DNA of 64,000 nucleotides from Rhizaria sp. SCN 62-66. Lineage: Eukaryota; Rhizaria, unplaced. The stretch spans positions 1 to 64,000 of the forward strand of contig MEDY01000121.1 of the NCBI GenBank assembly GCA_001724265.1. Direction: 5' to 3'. Position numbers and translations under genes: made by a program. This document shows positions 26,447-36,835 of this stretch, piece after piece; position 1 is the stretch's first letter; the number at the start of each line of letters is the position of its first letter. The notes under the pieces are model-generated. The model was not told the DNA's origin, did not search any database, and saw nothing but the letters and a program-made list of their open reading frames with translations.

Positions 26447-27194
26447 TCTGAAATAAGGGAGAGAGAAACGAAAGGAAGAGCGAGGGCAAGGCGAAATGGA
26501 TATGCGGGATGAGCGAGGAGTATCGACATATACAGCGAGTCCCAGCAAGTAGCTGTTACCGTCTAATAAAGACGACAAACGTATAATTGGTGTGGCATTG
26601 TTAAGACGTTGAATGCAATAGAAATGACGTCGAGATTCTCGAGCTATGAAACGTCAAAGATCGGCTGACATAGCCTCGGCTCTCTCTGGCTGAAATCGCA
26701 TTCGGTTCCCAAAAAATCAAGGGTCGAGCGAAAATGATTTTTGGAAACAGGGCCTCCAAGGGGCACTTTCAAAGCCTTCATAGAGCATCAAGGCGACGAC
26801 CGTTGCTTCTGACGTCGATTATCATATGCATTCTGTTTATGAAATATTTGGTGGGACTATTCAAAGTGCCACACTCTATGGGCCTGGTCGTCCTGGACTC
26901 CCGACTGCTCCTTGCCCTTCAGTGCTCCTCCCAACCTCCTTTCCGTCACTCGCCACCGTCCCTATATGCCACGATTTGAACATCGGGAAGCGATGTTATG
27001 CATGCATGTACTCTGTACAATCTTTTGGTGTTGACCCGATTGTCAATAGCGCCTGACTCCGCCCGTTGTGCCCCCCTCAAGCCCTTACCTAGACTCACCC
27101 CACTTCCCTTGCCCTGTCCCTTCCTCCCTCCCTTTTCTCGCTGCCCTTCTTGCCGTTCCGCGTCTTCCCCTTCCGCATCCACAGTGTAGTACAG
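26447..27194. promoter_or_regulatory. Divergent intergenic region, DAD1 and secreted-protein gene
   Basis: Non-coding DNA between two outward-facing starts. A pyrimidine-rich CCCTT/CCTCCC stretch at about 27070-27180 lies directly before the secreted-protein start and is probably its leader or core promoter. No RNA gene is seen. Confidence 0.5.
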
Positions 27195-27727
27195 ATGCGT
27201 TGCAGTGTGCTTTTTGCCCTCCTCGCAGCCGTGCTTGCCATCTGTCTCGGCACGGTCGTTGCCGAGCGCCCCAACGGCATCTGCGACGTGTGCACCTACG
27301 CCGTCGAGAACAAGCTGCGCCGCCAGCCCTACCTCTGCCGCGGCCTCAAGGACGCCAACTACCAGAAGTTCTGCGTCCGCGTTCTTGACTCCCTCCTCTG
27401 GTGGGTTGAGAATGAGGTCTACTGGGTCAACTACGGCTGCGAGCGCGACAACAACGGTGTCAAGGAGTGGGTCCGCCCCTGCCCCGCCGCTGCCATCTGC
27501 TCCTGGCTTCAGGTGCGTTTTCACACATTCACTCGTCACAACTTGCTCCGTCGGTGTCCTCATATCTGTATTGCTCATGGCTTCATTATATGCCTCATTT
27601 TCGTTCTTGTGCGCTCATATCTTCGCCCTCACGTATCTCGTTTTGTACTCATCTTCGCCCTCCATAGGACTTCGAGACCAAGGACACGTTCTGCAACGTC
27701 GACCCCATGTACCCCAAGCCCATCTAA
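27195..27727 (+). CDS. Small secreted Cys-rich protein, possibly saposin-like
   Basis: Seen: exon 1 27195-27512 and exon 2 27668-27727, ending in TAA, give 125 residues. The start ATG at 27195 opens a clear signal peptide (MRCSVLFALLAAVLAICLG, then TVVAER). The mature part has eight cysteines, beginning GICDVCTYAVENKL and including LCRGL, KFCVRVLDSLLWW, YGCERD, RPCPAAAICSWL and TFCNVDP. The CxxC start, amphipathic helices and later paired cysteines recall saposin-B domains, but the spacing is not a clean match. The intron uses GTGCGT, the only donor in the window without A at +3. I infer a secreted or lumenal (endolysosomal) disulfide-bonded protein; the function is unknown. Confidence 0.8.
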
Positions 27728-28412
27728 GTCACCCGCAGCATGCCGGCCTACGCCAACAACGCCCACACACCGCTGCACTGCCCCGCGCCCGTATCAGCCC
27801 ATATCGCTATCGCGGCATCGCACTGCGTCTCGCACCAGCACTGAGGAATGACCGACGCCCACTTCACCATGAGCGCTGCTCCCGCCTCCCCAATTCACGG
27901 CGGGATGCAGAGCGGTGGCGGGCTGTCGTCTCGATCAAGTGAGAGTGGACGATGCGATGCGCTGGGTTGAGCTGAGTTGGCGAAGCAGCCGTGGGTGAGC
28001 GACTGTGAGACTTGAAGCAGAGAGAGATGAGAGAGCTAGACTAGAGCGAGCAGTCTAGAGTGAGGAGGAAGAGAGAAGAAAAGAGAGCAAGAGAGAGAGA
28101 GTTATTGTTGTGGCTCCACTTTTTTGTTCGTAATCGCATCAAAACATATCAAAAACATCCACTTAGCGCCTTGTTGGTCCGTTGACAAGAAGACGCTAAC
28201 CCCCTTGACTCACCACAAATACACAGCATGACCCCGAATCACCCGCGCCCATCAAATCTGAATCTCGCTCAAACGTCCGCCAAATGTAGTGTCCTTGCGG
28301 CATCATACTGCCTCGTCTATATCTCACGTATCCCATTTATTATAATTCTGCAAAGTGTGATATACCCATCCTTGAAGTGCCTTGCCCCTCCAGTCGACCA
28401 GAGACCTCACCC
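27728..28412. other. Tandem-gene spacer between secreted protein and phosphopantetheinyl transferase
   Basis: Contains the 3' end of the secreted-protein gene, a purine-rich GA tract (28016-28101) and the upstream region of the transferase. No further gene is seen. Confidence 0.5.
28016..28101. repeat. GA-rich purine tract
   Basis: Imperfect GAGA/AGAG repeats of about 85 nt, almost entirely purine on the plus strand, in the 3' flank of the secreted-protein gene. Confidence 0.85.
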
Positions 28413-30638
28413 ATGCAGCCCGCCTCATGGCCGCTGTGTGACCCTTCTCTCTTCGTCCTCGCCGTCAACACGCGCGCCCATTGCGCCCGCACCCGCGGCG
28501 TGGCGTTGGCGGAGCACGACCCGCTCGCGTGGTCCGTTGCACGCGCGCTGCTGCCCGAGAAGGACCTGGCCAAGATCGCCCGGTTCGCGTTCCTGGACGA
28601 CGCCACGCGCGCGCTCGCGGCCGCAGTGTTGTACAGGCTCGCGGTCACGCTCGCCACGGGCACGCCGCTGCGGGAGGTTGTTATCGGCAGGACGGCGGAG
28701 CAAAAACCGTTCTGGCAGCAATCTCAATCGCAGGCGCCGTCTCAGCAGTCTCAGCAGTCTCTTGCGTTTAATGCGACACACCACGGGGCGTGGGTGATGC
28801 TAGCAGCCGTCTCTCGTCCGTTGCCAACGCCAGCGCCTGCAGCAGCGGTAACAGCGACGGCGAGCGCAACTGCGGCATCAGGGGCAGCCGGCGGCAGTGC
28901 TGTTTCGGTCGGCATTGATGTCACGGCGCTTGAAGTGCCTAACAGCCACGGGCGGCCTATCTGCGAGTACGCCAATGGTGCGTATGCTCTTGACAACGAG
29001 AGTGAAAGCCCTCGCGACTCTGATGTGGCAGGCTCTGGCACTGACAGCGCTCTTGTTGGCAGTCTCAACGACACGCCTGCAGAGTCCTGCTCTATGGATC
29101 ACGGCCACGGCCACACTCGCAGGGACGAGGTGAGGATGTCGGTCACGGAGGCGACAGAGAAGGCTGCAGCGAAGCTTGTTGACGATCTTAGCACCACGCT
29201 TACGCGAGAGGAGCTTGCAGTCATTCAGCAACAGCAGCACAACAGCACTCATGCTCGCTGCGACTTCGCTGGTCCGTCGTTACAACCACTCTCTAACTCA
29301 CGCTCTGCTCATGCATCTCCAACACCGGCGACAACAGCGGCGGCTGCGCGCCTCTTTGCGCCCACTCTGCGCCAGTCAAAACTCGCGTTGCGCCAGTATC
29401 CGCGCCCGGCCCCGGGCCCTGGCGCCGCGCTAGAGCTGTTCTACACCCTGTGGGCCCGCAAAGAGGCCGTGGTGAAGGCCGTGGGGCTGGGACTGACCAT
29501 CGAGCCGCAGTGGGTGCAGACGCAGTGTGGGGCGCAGGTGCAGACACAGTCGCAGACAAGGATCCAAACACAGTGTGGAGTGGGCGTCCCTGGCGTCCTG
29601 GGGAGTAATGCGCTCACGGTCACCAACAGGCGGGACGGCTTGGATGACATCACAATCAGTGTGCCAGTGCCTGTCGCCGTGCTCGTGGCCGTGCCTGGGC
29701 TGCTACTCCCAGAGGCGCGACAGTGTCTTCAAGGAGGCAACATCATCGTGTCAAACGCCGGTGAAAGCAGAATCAGTAATGGTAACTCTCGTGTCACAAA
29801 TAGTGCTGCTGGGGACGCTACGCTCACGTGTATTGGTGGCTCCATTGTTTCACTTCCGATCAGCAGCAAGGCAAGCTGTCAGTCAAGCATGCATTCTTCT
29901 GCTTTAGCAAACTCTGATCCCCTATCGTCGTCTATGCTATTGCTCCACGGCAACTCGTGTGTTTGGCGCGTTGATGCGAGCCACGTTGCTGCGCTGACCG
30001 TTCTCGACCCTCCACCCCATATTGAAGAGGCGGGGGCGCAACAAAGCGGCGACTGCAGCGCGTTGGGACGGGGCGACTTCAGGGCGCGAGCGATGAAAGC
30101 GCTGTGGTGTGCAGGGGTGCTTTCCTGCCAGCAACAGAGCGCACGGCAGCAAGATCAAATATCATCATGGCACACGACTGGCGCACCGGCAAGAGCTGAG
30201 TGCGAATATGATATTAGCTCTCAAACTGCTGTTGACAGTGCTGGTGCCTAGAGCTCTGAGGCAGAGACAGAGGCAGAGGCAGAGGCGGAGGCGGATGCTG
30301 TCGCCGCTACGCTTACCTCACTCTCGTTCGTGGTGGAGCTCGACTGGCAGGCCCTGCTGCGGTGGACCGCTTCACAGCTGGGTGTGTCTGTCGCTCTGCC
30401 CGCAACAGCAACAGCACCTACAACAACAACAGCAGCAACAGCAGCAGCTACAACAGCAGGAGCAGCAGCAGGAGCAACAGCAGCAGCAGCAATGACGACA
30501 GCAGTCGCTACCGAACGCGCTCGCGATAGCGTCCCTCAGCATGACTCAAGCAGTGGCGCAAACATTGACGCGAACCATAGCGTCCTCACCGGCAGTGGCA
30601 GTAGCAACAGTGGGAACAGCTTCTGCACCACCCAATAA
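28413..30638 (+). CDS. 4'-phosphopantetheinyl transferase (AASDHPPT/Lys5 type), expanded, with one in-frame TAG
   Basis: Seen: a single exon from ATG 28413 to TAA 30636-30638, 742 codons, with TAG at codon 613. Conserved blocks appear in family order: RFAFLDDATRALAAAVLYRL and EVVIGRTAEQKPF near residues 50-90; FNATHHGAWVMLA near 118 (human FNVSHQGDYVVLA); VGIDVTALEVP near 165 with the metal-binding Asp; and FYTLWARKEAVVKAVGLGL near 342, the WxxKE-A-xxK catalytic motif. Known: these enzymes transfer 4'-phosphopantetheine from CoA to a carrier-protein Ser, activating fatty-acid or polyketide synthases or aminoadipate reductase. Odd: more than twice the length of human AASDHPPT (309 residues), with Ser/Ala-rich insertions between catalytic blocks and a Glu-Ala/Thr-rich tail. 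The post-TAG segment SFVVELDWQALLRWTAS loosely resembles the human C-terminal FTILNFNDLMSSA. The start at 28413 is preferred over an ATG at 28377 because homology begins there. Confidence 0.88.
30249..30251 (+). other. In-frame TAG inside the phosphopantetheinyl transferase gene, probable sense codon
   Basis: The frame continues for 128 codons beyond this TAG to the TAA at 30636. AT-rich intergenic sequence starts only after that TAA. This is a second, independent gene with the same pattern as the giant gene. Confidence 0.83.
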
Positions 30639-31002
30639 CAAATAGCATTTGCGCCGTTATGCTTCAACCACGAATTATATAGTCTTAAGTCTGATCGGTG
30701 TACACAACAAATGTTACATCCCTGAAGAATACTTCCTTACCGGTTACTTCTAATATCTCGACTGGTCAGCGTACATAGTCGCAATAATACAATGAAACTA
30801 AGCTATCAGACATGTATTACTTCATACTACTTTCAATTGATACCGCGACTTTGACAGCAAATGACAACAAAAAAGAACAGCACAAAGTCACACCAAATCC
30901 TAACCGTAAACGTGATGTACCTCAGTAAAATCTTTATATTGACTCAATAATTGTGTCGTCGTGCTCCGTCGTCGCACCCTTAACGCAATCCCGACGAGGA
31001 CC
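30639..31002. other. Convergent intergenic region, transferase and membrane-protein gene
   Basis: AT-rich non-coding sequence between two 3' ends; no gene or structured RNA is seen. Confidence 0.5.
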
Positions 31003-32096
31003 TTATTCGCCGCCCAGTCGGTATCCCTGCGCATTGCTGAAGTCATACCCTTGCCCGCCGCTATTGCCACCGCCCCCGCTCGCACCGCCGCCGCCGCCGC
31101 CGCCGCCGCTGCCGCTGCCGCCGCTGCCGCTGCCGCCGCTGCCGCTGCCAGCGGGGCGCGCGCCGGCATTCTGGCGCGCTCCGCCGACGTTGGGCTGCAG
31201 GTAGGACTGCCCGTCGCCCGCAGCACTGCCGCTGCTGCTGTTGCTGTTGTTGTTACCGCCCAGTTGCGAGTAGCCGTTGTTCTGGCGGCCGCCGCGGGGG
31301 AAGCCGGGGAAGAGCGCGTCGTCGTCGTCGTCGCCGTCAGCGCCGGCGGGCGCGGGCATGGCCTGCGCGATGCGGACGAGCTGGCGGAAGAGGGCGATGC
31401 AGAGGAAGATTAGGACGGCGTAGAAGATGACGTCCATGATGATCGCAGCCTGTTGCGTGCGTATCAGTGTGTGTTTCGGGGTGTGGATATAATTGTGGGT
31501 GGGTGAGTGTGAAATAAGAAGCAAGAGCGGGGGAAAACGAGGCGAGGGGTGAGAAACACAACAGAATAGAACAAGGTTAACATGAGTATGAATGTGAGTG
31601 GGTGACGTGAAAAACAGTGTGAAACGAAGACAAGCTATCAGCTTTGAACACCGACCATCCGCCGACTGATGATTAGTATAGTCGCCAGATGTCCCTGCTC
31701 CTTGGAGTGGCATTATCTTTGCTCGATAGAAAGAGTACGTACCTGAAGCGTGTCCTTTTGCCAGGCGACGAGGTTGTCTGTGTTGGTCGTGGGGCGCGGC
31801 GCCGCGTAGTGCATCAACAGGCGCACAATAGCCCAGATCTCAAACATCGCGTATGAGATAATCATGCACACAACAGAAAAGATGAAGAGACCGTACTGCG
31901 TGCGGTACCAGAAGGATATCGCTGAGAGTATGAAGATGAGCAGATCGGTGACGCCGTCGACCCAGTGGAAGGCGGTGAAGAAGCACACCGTGGGGACGAG
32001 CAGGGCAACAGTAAAGCTCCGCAGCAGGTACATGTACGCCCATGCTTTGTCATCCAGCTCGATGAGGGGAGCTCCGGCGAAGGGGAAGAGACACAT
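31003..32096 (-). CDS. Multi-pass membrane protein of unknown family
   Basis: Seen: exon 1 32096-31743 (donor GTACGT) and exon 2 31449-31003, ending in TAA, give 266 residues. Exon 1 encodes about four hydrophobic segments, with YLLRSFTVALLVPTVCFF, LLIFILSAISFWY and LFIFSVVCMIISYAMF clearest. Exon 2 opens with a further segment, MDVIFYAVLIFLCIALF. The C-terminal 100 residues are acidic and then Gly/Ser/Asn-rich with GSGSGG runs, so probably a disordered cytosolic tail. No catalytic motif is seen and I do not recognise the family; a small Golgi or ER protein is possible. The frame is also open for five codons before the ATG (AAQNT) next to an upstream AG, so an earlier 5' exon cannot be excluded. 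Confidence 0.75.
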
Positions 32097-32781
32097 CGTG
32101 TTCTGCGCTGCCTGGTAGCGTTAGGGGAAGTCGCTCTCTCGAGGAACGCCTTGTTGCAGCGCGTGCAGCGGGGCAGAAAGAAAGCGTATGTGGGTACAGA
32201 CTCGTGTCGCGATTAGAAAGTTTCTTATGAATAGCAGCCGACTGGCACGGAGGGCTACAAAAAGCGCGGGAGATAGGAGAGAGAGTGAGAAAGGATGTTA
32301 GAGGAGAGTGGTATCAAGAGCGCGAAAGGAGAAACATAAAGGCTGATGTAGACATGTCAATCAACTGAATCTCAAAATGCTAAATTAATATTATGTTATA
32401 AACACACGAATACAACTTGATATCGCTAAACAATCGAGATTGACGCTCAATTGAATCAGATATTCACTATTCTTTGGTCCGTCCGCAACCGCCTTCGGCG
32501 TTAAAGCCGGCGAAATTCATGGAAGGAGACTCAAAAAGCATACGTATGCAACACGCTCAGCATCATAAACGGCGTACATCGCTGCAGAACTCGACTATAG
32601 TATAGAATAATGTCTCTATTTATGCATGTCGAGCCATTGGCCCTAAAAATTTTAACCTATATCAACGAATCTCACTTTCGTCCGAGTACCTGCTCGAGCG
32701 TTACTCTGACGCCTAACACACTGTTTGTCTGCGCATATGTGTGTGTCTGTACATGTAGTGTGTGTGTGTCGCAGTCGTCGC
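32097..32781. promoter_or_regulatory. Spacer upstream of the membrane-protein gene and downstream of katanin p80
   Basis: AT-rich in its middle, with a TG-rich microsatellite (32737-32770) next to the katanin stop codon. It may hold an undetected 5' exon of the membrane-protein gene. Nothing else is seen. Confidence 0.45.
32737..32770. repeat. TG-rich microsatellite
   Basis: Imperfect TGTG repeat ending about 12 nt from the katanin p80 stop codon, therefore in its 3' UTR. Confidence 0.8.
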
Positions 32782-33574
32782 TCAGTTGCCCGCCGCGACG
32801 AGCGCGTCGACGCCCTGCAGCGCGTCCCTGACCCGGGCCCCAAGCGTCTTGTGCTTCTTGGCGACGGTAAGCAGCGCCGGCCGCAAGCGGTTGAGCGCGC
32901 CCTGCAGCCGCCGGCAGCGGCCCGCGCGCTCCTCCAGCGCCAGACTGTCGCCGCCGCCGCCACCAGTGAGTGCGTCGGGCGCGGGACAGTTGTTGACGGT
33001 CACGCGCACAACCTCCCCGAAGGCGCGGAGGATGAACTCGACATACTTGAGGGCGATGGCGACATAGTTCTCGAAGCGCGATGCGAGTAGCAGCGCCAGC
33101 GCGGGGGTAACGTCAGCGGCCGTCTCAATCGTGAGCCCGTAGAGAGACCGTGAGCCGCCGGTGAGCGCGGCCTCGACCGCGGTGAGGAAGTCGCCCGCCA
33201 CGGGCAGGTCCTTCATCGTGTTGAGGGCGTCGAGCGCGCCCTTGACGTTGCCCGTCACCCAGAAGGACTTGAGCACGCGCAGGTTGTAGAGCCGTTGCGA
33301 GGTGATGGTGACCATGGCGTTATGGTCGTTCATTACCGACTGACGCACGTGCTCGGCGTTGATGCTCGGCTGCCGCGCACCGCCGCCGCCGCCGCCGCCG
33401 TCGCCGCTACCGTCGTCGGCATCGTCGGGGGGCGTGTTGTCCACGTGCGGCATGAAGGCGTTGACGTTGAGTCCCAGCGGCTCGCTCCGGGTGTTAGACG
33501 GCCGCGACAGCGACGCTGGCACAATGGTGCCCTGCAGGAGGTTGCTCGACTGGGAGACACGGGACGACACAGAG

Positions 33575-33611
<37 letters not shown>

Positions 33612-35683
33612 CGCTCGAGCTGGAGCTCGAGTCCGTGCTGAAGCCGTTGCCGTTGTTGTTGTTGCTGCTGCTGTGCAGAGGTACGTCGAAGGAGACCGGC
33701 GGGGGCACGACGCCGCTGTGGGCGACGCCCGCGCCCGCGCTACTAAGGGGCGGGGCGGGGGGATGCGCGCGGCGCGACACGGGCACCCGGGCCACAGGAG
33801 CGGTAGCAGGGACAGTACCAGCAGCGGGGGCAGCAGTCGACGCAGGAGCGGCGCCGCTGCCGCTCGCACTCGCACTCGAGCTAGCGACGTTTGCGCTCGA
33901 CAGGTCGGTGTAGCGAGAAGGGAGCTGGTTGTAGCGGCTATGCTCTAACGGGGTCCCGTAGGGCTCGAAGCCACTTACATTCCCAGCACCAGCGCCACTG
34001 CTATTGTGGTTCGCAACGGCGCTGTTTCCAGCGAGTGCGTTTGCGCTCCGGATGGGTTCACCGTAGACGCCCAGTGACAAACGGCGCGTCTCCGCCTCCA
34101 GTGCGCCCACGTCAACAGCGTTGCCGCTGCCGCTGCCGAACTGCAGGGGGAAGTCGGACGAGGTCTGGTTGCGGGCGTACGTCCGGTGGCCGCCGCTCGC
34201 GGGGTTGCCGGCACTTACACTCTTGCCGGGGGTACTAACATTGTACCCAGGCAAGGCATGCGTGTAAGTACTACTACTCCCACTCGCAGAAGTAGCAGCA
34301 GCAGCACCAGGACCAGTACCACCAGCCGGAGCACCAGTCGGAGTGTCCGCGTAATCCTCGTTGCCCCCCACAACACCGCCGCCGCCGCCGCCGCCGCCGT
34401 TGCCGTCGAGCGGCATGGCGCTGATGTCATACTCGTGCACGCTGACGGCGTTCTGGAACACGCTGACGCCGATGACCTTGCCCTCGTCCTCGTCGACGAC
34501 CATGTCTTTGAGCGCAGGGCAGCCCACTTCAAGCGCGCCTAGCATCGCCGGCGGCTCCCAGGCCCACGCCTTGAGCGCGTCGGCGGCGCCGCCCAGGAGC
34601 GCCACGCCGGAGCGCACGAAAGCCGTCTTGTACACCGGCGCAGACTGCAGCGGCGTCTTGGCCACGGGCGTGAAGGTCTCAACGTCCCAGTAGGCCACGA
34701 CGCGTTCGCCGCACGTCACGGCCAGCAGAAACTCGATCGGGTGGAACTCGAACCCCGTCACCGCGCTCAGCCTCCCCGTCGCCGCGCCGCCAGACGCGCC
34801 GCCGCCGCCGCCGCTGACGCCGGTGGTGCCGCTGCCGGGGTGTGCGAGGGCGGAGAACTCATGGATCTGTTTGCCCGCGCTGATATCCCAAACCTTGACG
34901 ATGCCGGCCTCGTCGCCGGACAGCACCCAGCGTCCGTCTGGCGAGTGCTTGACGCAGGACACAGGCGCAGCGTGGCCGCGGTACGTCTGCAGGCACTCGC
35001 CTGTGCTCGCGTCCCAGAGCCCGACCTTGCAGTCGAGCGCGCCCGTGACGAAGAAGTTGCCGAAAGGGTGCGGGTCGAGCGCGCGGACAGAGGCGCGGTG
35101 GCCCTTGAGTACCTGCAGGCTCCCCGTTACCGTCCCAGCGCCCGCGGCAGCAGCGCGGTTAGCGCCGCCGCCGCCGTTGATTGCGGCGGTGACGCTGGCG
35201 GGGAGCGGCATGAGCGTGATGGAGCCCGATCGGGTGCCTGCAATGAGCAGCGTGGCGGCCGAGTTGAAGCAGAGACACTCAATCTCGCTGGGCGCCGCCG
35301 GGTACGAGACCAGCGGTGCGTAAGAGCTGGGGTCCAGGTCCCACAGGTGTACGCGCTTGTCGTCGCCGCCAGTCGCCAGCAGCAGCGACTGCGAAGGCGA
35401 CGGCGCTGGCTGCGACTGCTGGGACGGGTGCGCGAAGGTGGCGGCCGTGACGTTGCCAGTGTGGGCAAAAAACTCCTCTGTTTTGGGCAAAACAAACAAG
35501 AAAGACACACACGTTAAAATAAAATAAGGGCAAAATGTTGTGGGAGATGATGGTATGTACATCAGTGTAGTGATCAATGAGAGTTGGGTATGTTGCCGAG
35601 CTGAGTTTGCTTTAACACGTACTGATGAGAGTTGCCTTGCCGCGAACCTTGCGGCTATTGGTGCTGGCACGCATACCACTCAT
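32782..35683 (-). CDS. KATNB1: Katanin p80 (KATNB1) WD40 regulatory subunit
   Basis: Seen: short exon 1 35683-35623 (MSGMRASTNSRKVRGKATLI, donor GTACGT, phase 1) and exon 2 35477-32782, ending in TGA, give 918 residues. WD40 repeats fill roughly residues 20-340, with EFFAHTGNV, LLATGGDDKRVHLWDLD, LIAGTRSGSI, VLKGHRASVRALDPHPFGNF, KVGLWDASTGECLQTYRGH and GIVKVWDISAGKQIHEF. The last 170 residues match the con80 domain (RLYNLRVLKSFWVTGNVKGA, then RFENYVAIALKYVEFILRAF), which binds the p60 ATPase. Known: p80 targets the microtubule-severing katanin ATPase to centrosomes and basal bodies. The linker is Gly/Ser/Ala-rich and includes a hexanucleotide-encoded Ser-Gly run. The short first exon is inferred from phase, donor sequence and the KEFFAH junction; confidence is lower there. 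Confidence 0.92.
33571..33612 (-). repeat. Hexanucleotide repeat in katanin p80 (Ser-Gly run)
   Basis: Seven copies of AGAGCC on the plus strand, read on the minus strand as GGCTCT, encoding an alternating Gly-Ser run in the linker between WD40 and con80 domains. Confidence 0.9.
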
Positions 35684-36835
35684 GTTGCAGCCGTTGACTC
35701 AAAGCGAGAGGTGACACAGTCTACGCAAGCAAGTGTTTCGTTGCGTGAGCCTTGTTGTTACTCCCGTTAAGAGTGCTCTCGGAGTCGCTGTGATCAAGAA
35801 GCAACTGCAACGAGAAGTCAGCGGGTGAGTGCTGGGGCAGTGTTAGTGCGTGGATTGTGCTATGAGAGCAAAAAGCCAGCAGCAGACACGCACAGGTGGT
35901 TAGATGCAGACAAATCAAGAAAGTGAGTGAAGATAACTCGACTGTCCTGCTGTTGTCTTAAGGGTTGGGGAGATAGGATAGCAAAGCCCAAGAAAAATAC
36001 GTCGGTGGTGGTGTAATTTGGCACGCAGGGTATCGTATAAAGAACGAAATTTAGAGAAAAAGAAAGGATAGAGAGTGTGAGAGATGTGAGAAGGTGTCAA
36101 GGCGGGTGCTATGGGAGTTCAACCGACCGAAGAACGGCACAAGATATAACGCGGGACAATCAGCGTCAATAGAAAAACAATTAAAGATATAGTGAGAATG
36201 CACCAGAATCTAACCGCTTCTCGCAGTGTAATTGCAAATGACAGCGGTAATATGCCGCACTGCCTTAGTTTTTGATTTCAACACCAGCCAACCGTTGTAT
36301 CCATCTCACTGTCGTAGCAGATTTTTTGCGAACCGTCGCTCGCTACTCATCGTCGTCGCGCCAACCTTGTTGCTTGGCTTGGTCTGTCGGCGTCGAACAA
36401 TTTCTAGCGTCCTCATGTGCGTCAGATAGTCCCTCTGAAGCGGCAGCAAAACGCAGAACGACAATAATCCGTACTGTTTTGCTTCAAAAACAGTGCAATT
36501 GAAGTAGCCAGAGTGGATATACCCCGGTTTTTGCCATCGCCCGGGTCCGCGCCCTCGCTCGTTTCTCTGTCGTATCTCGCCCACTTTATTATCGCATATA
36601 TCTCGCTGCACGTGTGATCTTGCCCGGTATAATTGCGAAAATATAAAAATGACTATATGTTCTACTTGGATCCTTTGGTTACTGTCTTGATGACGTTCAA
36701 AATCGCGCGGTATAAGCGCATTCCCGCCTCGGTTGGCCCTCCTTATCCATCGCATCGTCTCCCACGCTTTCTCACCTCTCTCACATCATCTCGTAACTGT
36801 TTACTGCTGCATTGTTGTTCTACAGACACCGCGCT
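35684..36835. promoter_or_regulatory. Divergent intergenic region, katanin p80 and SHIPPO-repeat gene
   Basis: Non-coding DNA between two outward-facing cytoskeletal genes; it could carry a shared ciliary promoter. No X-box-like or other motif is called with confidence. Confidence 0.45.

Noticed and set aside
33295-33948. Plus-strand open frames opposite katanin p80
   Set aside because: Shadows of the GC-rich katanin linker; low-complexity Arg/Ala sequence.
34213-34269. Intron boundaries at ACTTAC/GTAAGT inside katanin p80
   Set aside because: The reading frame continues through the region in Ser/Gly-rich linker sequence, and the motif does not match the GTACGT donors seen elsewhere.
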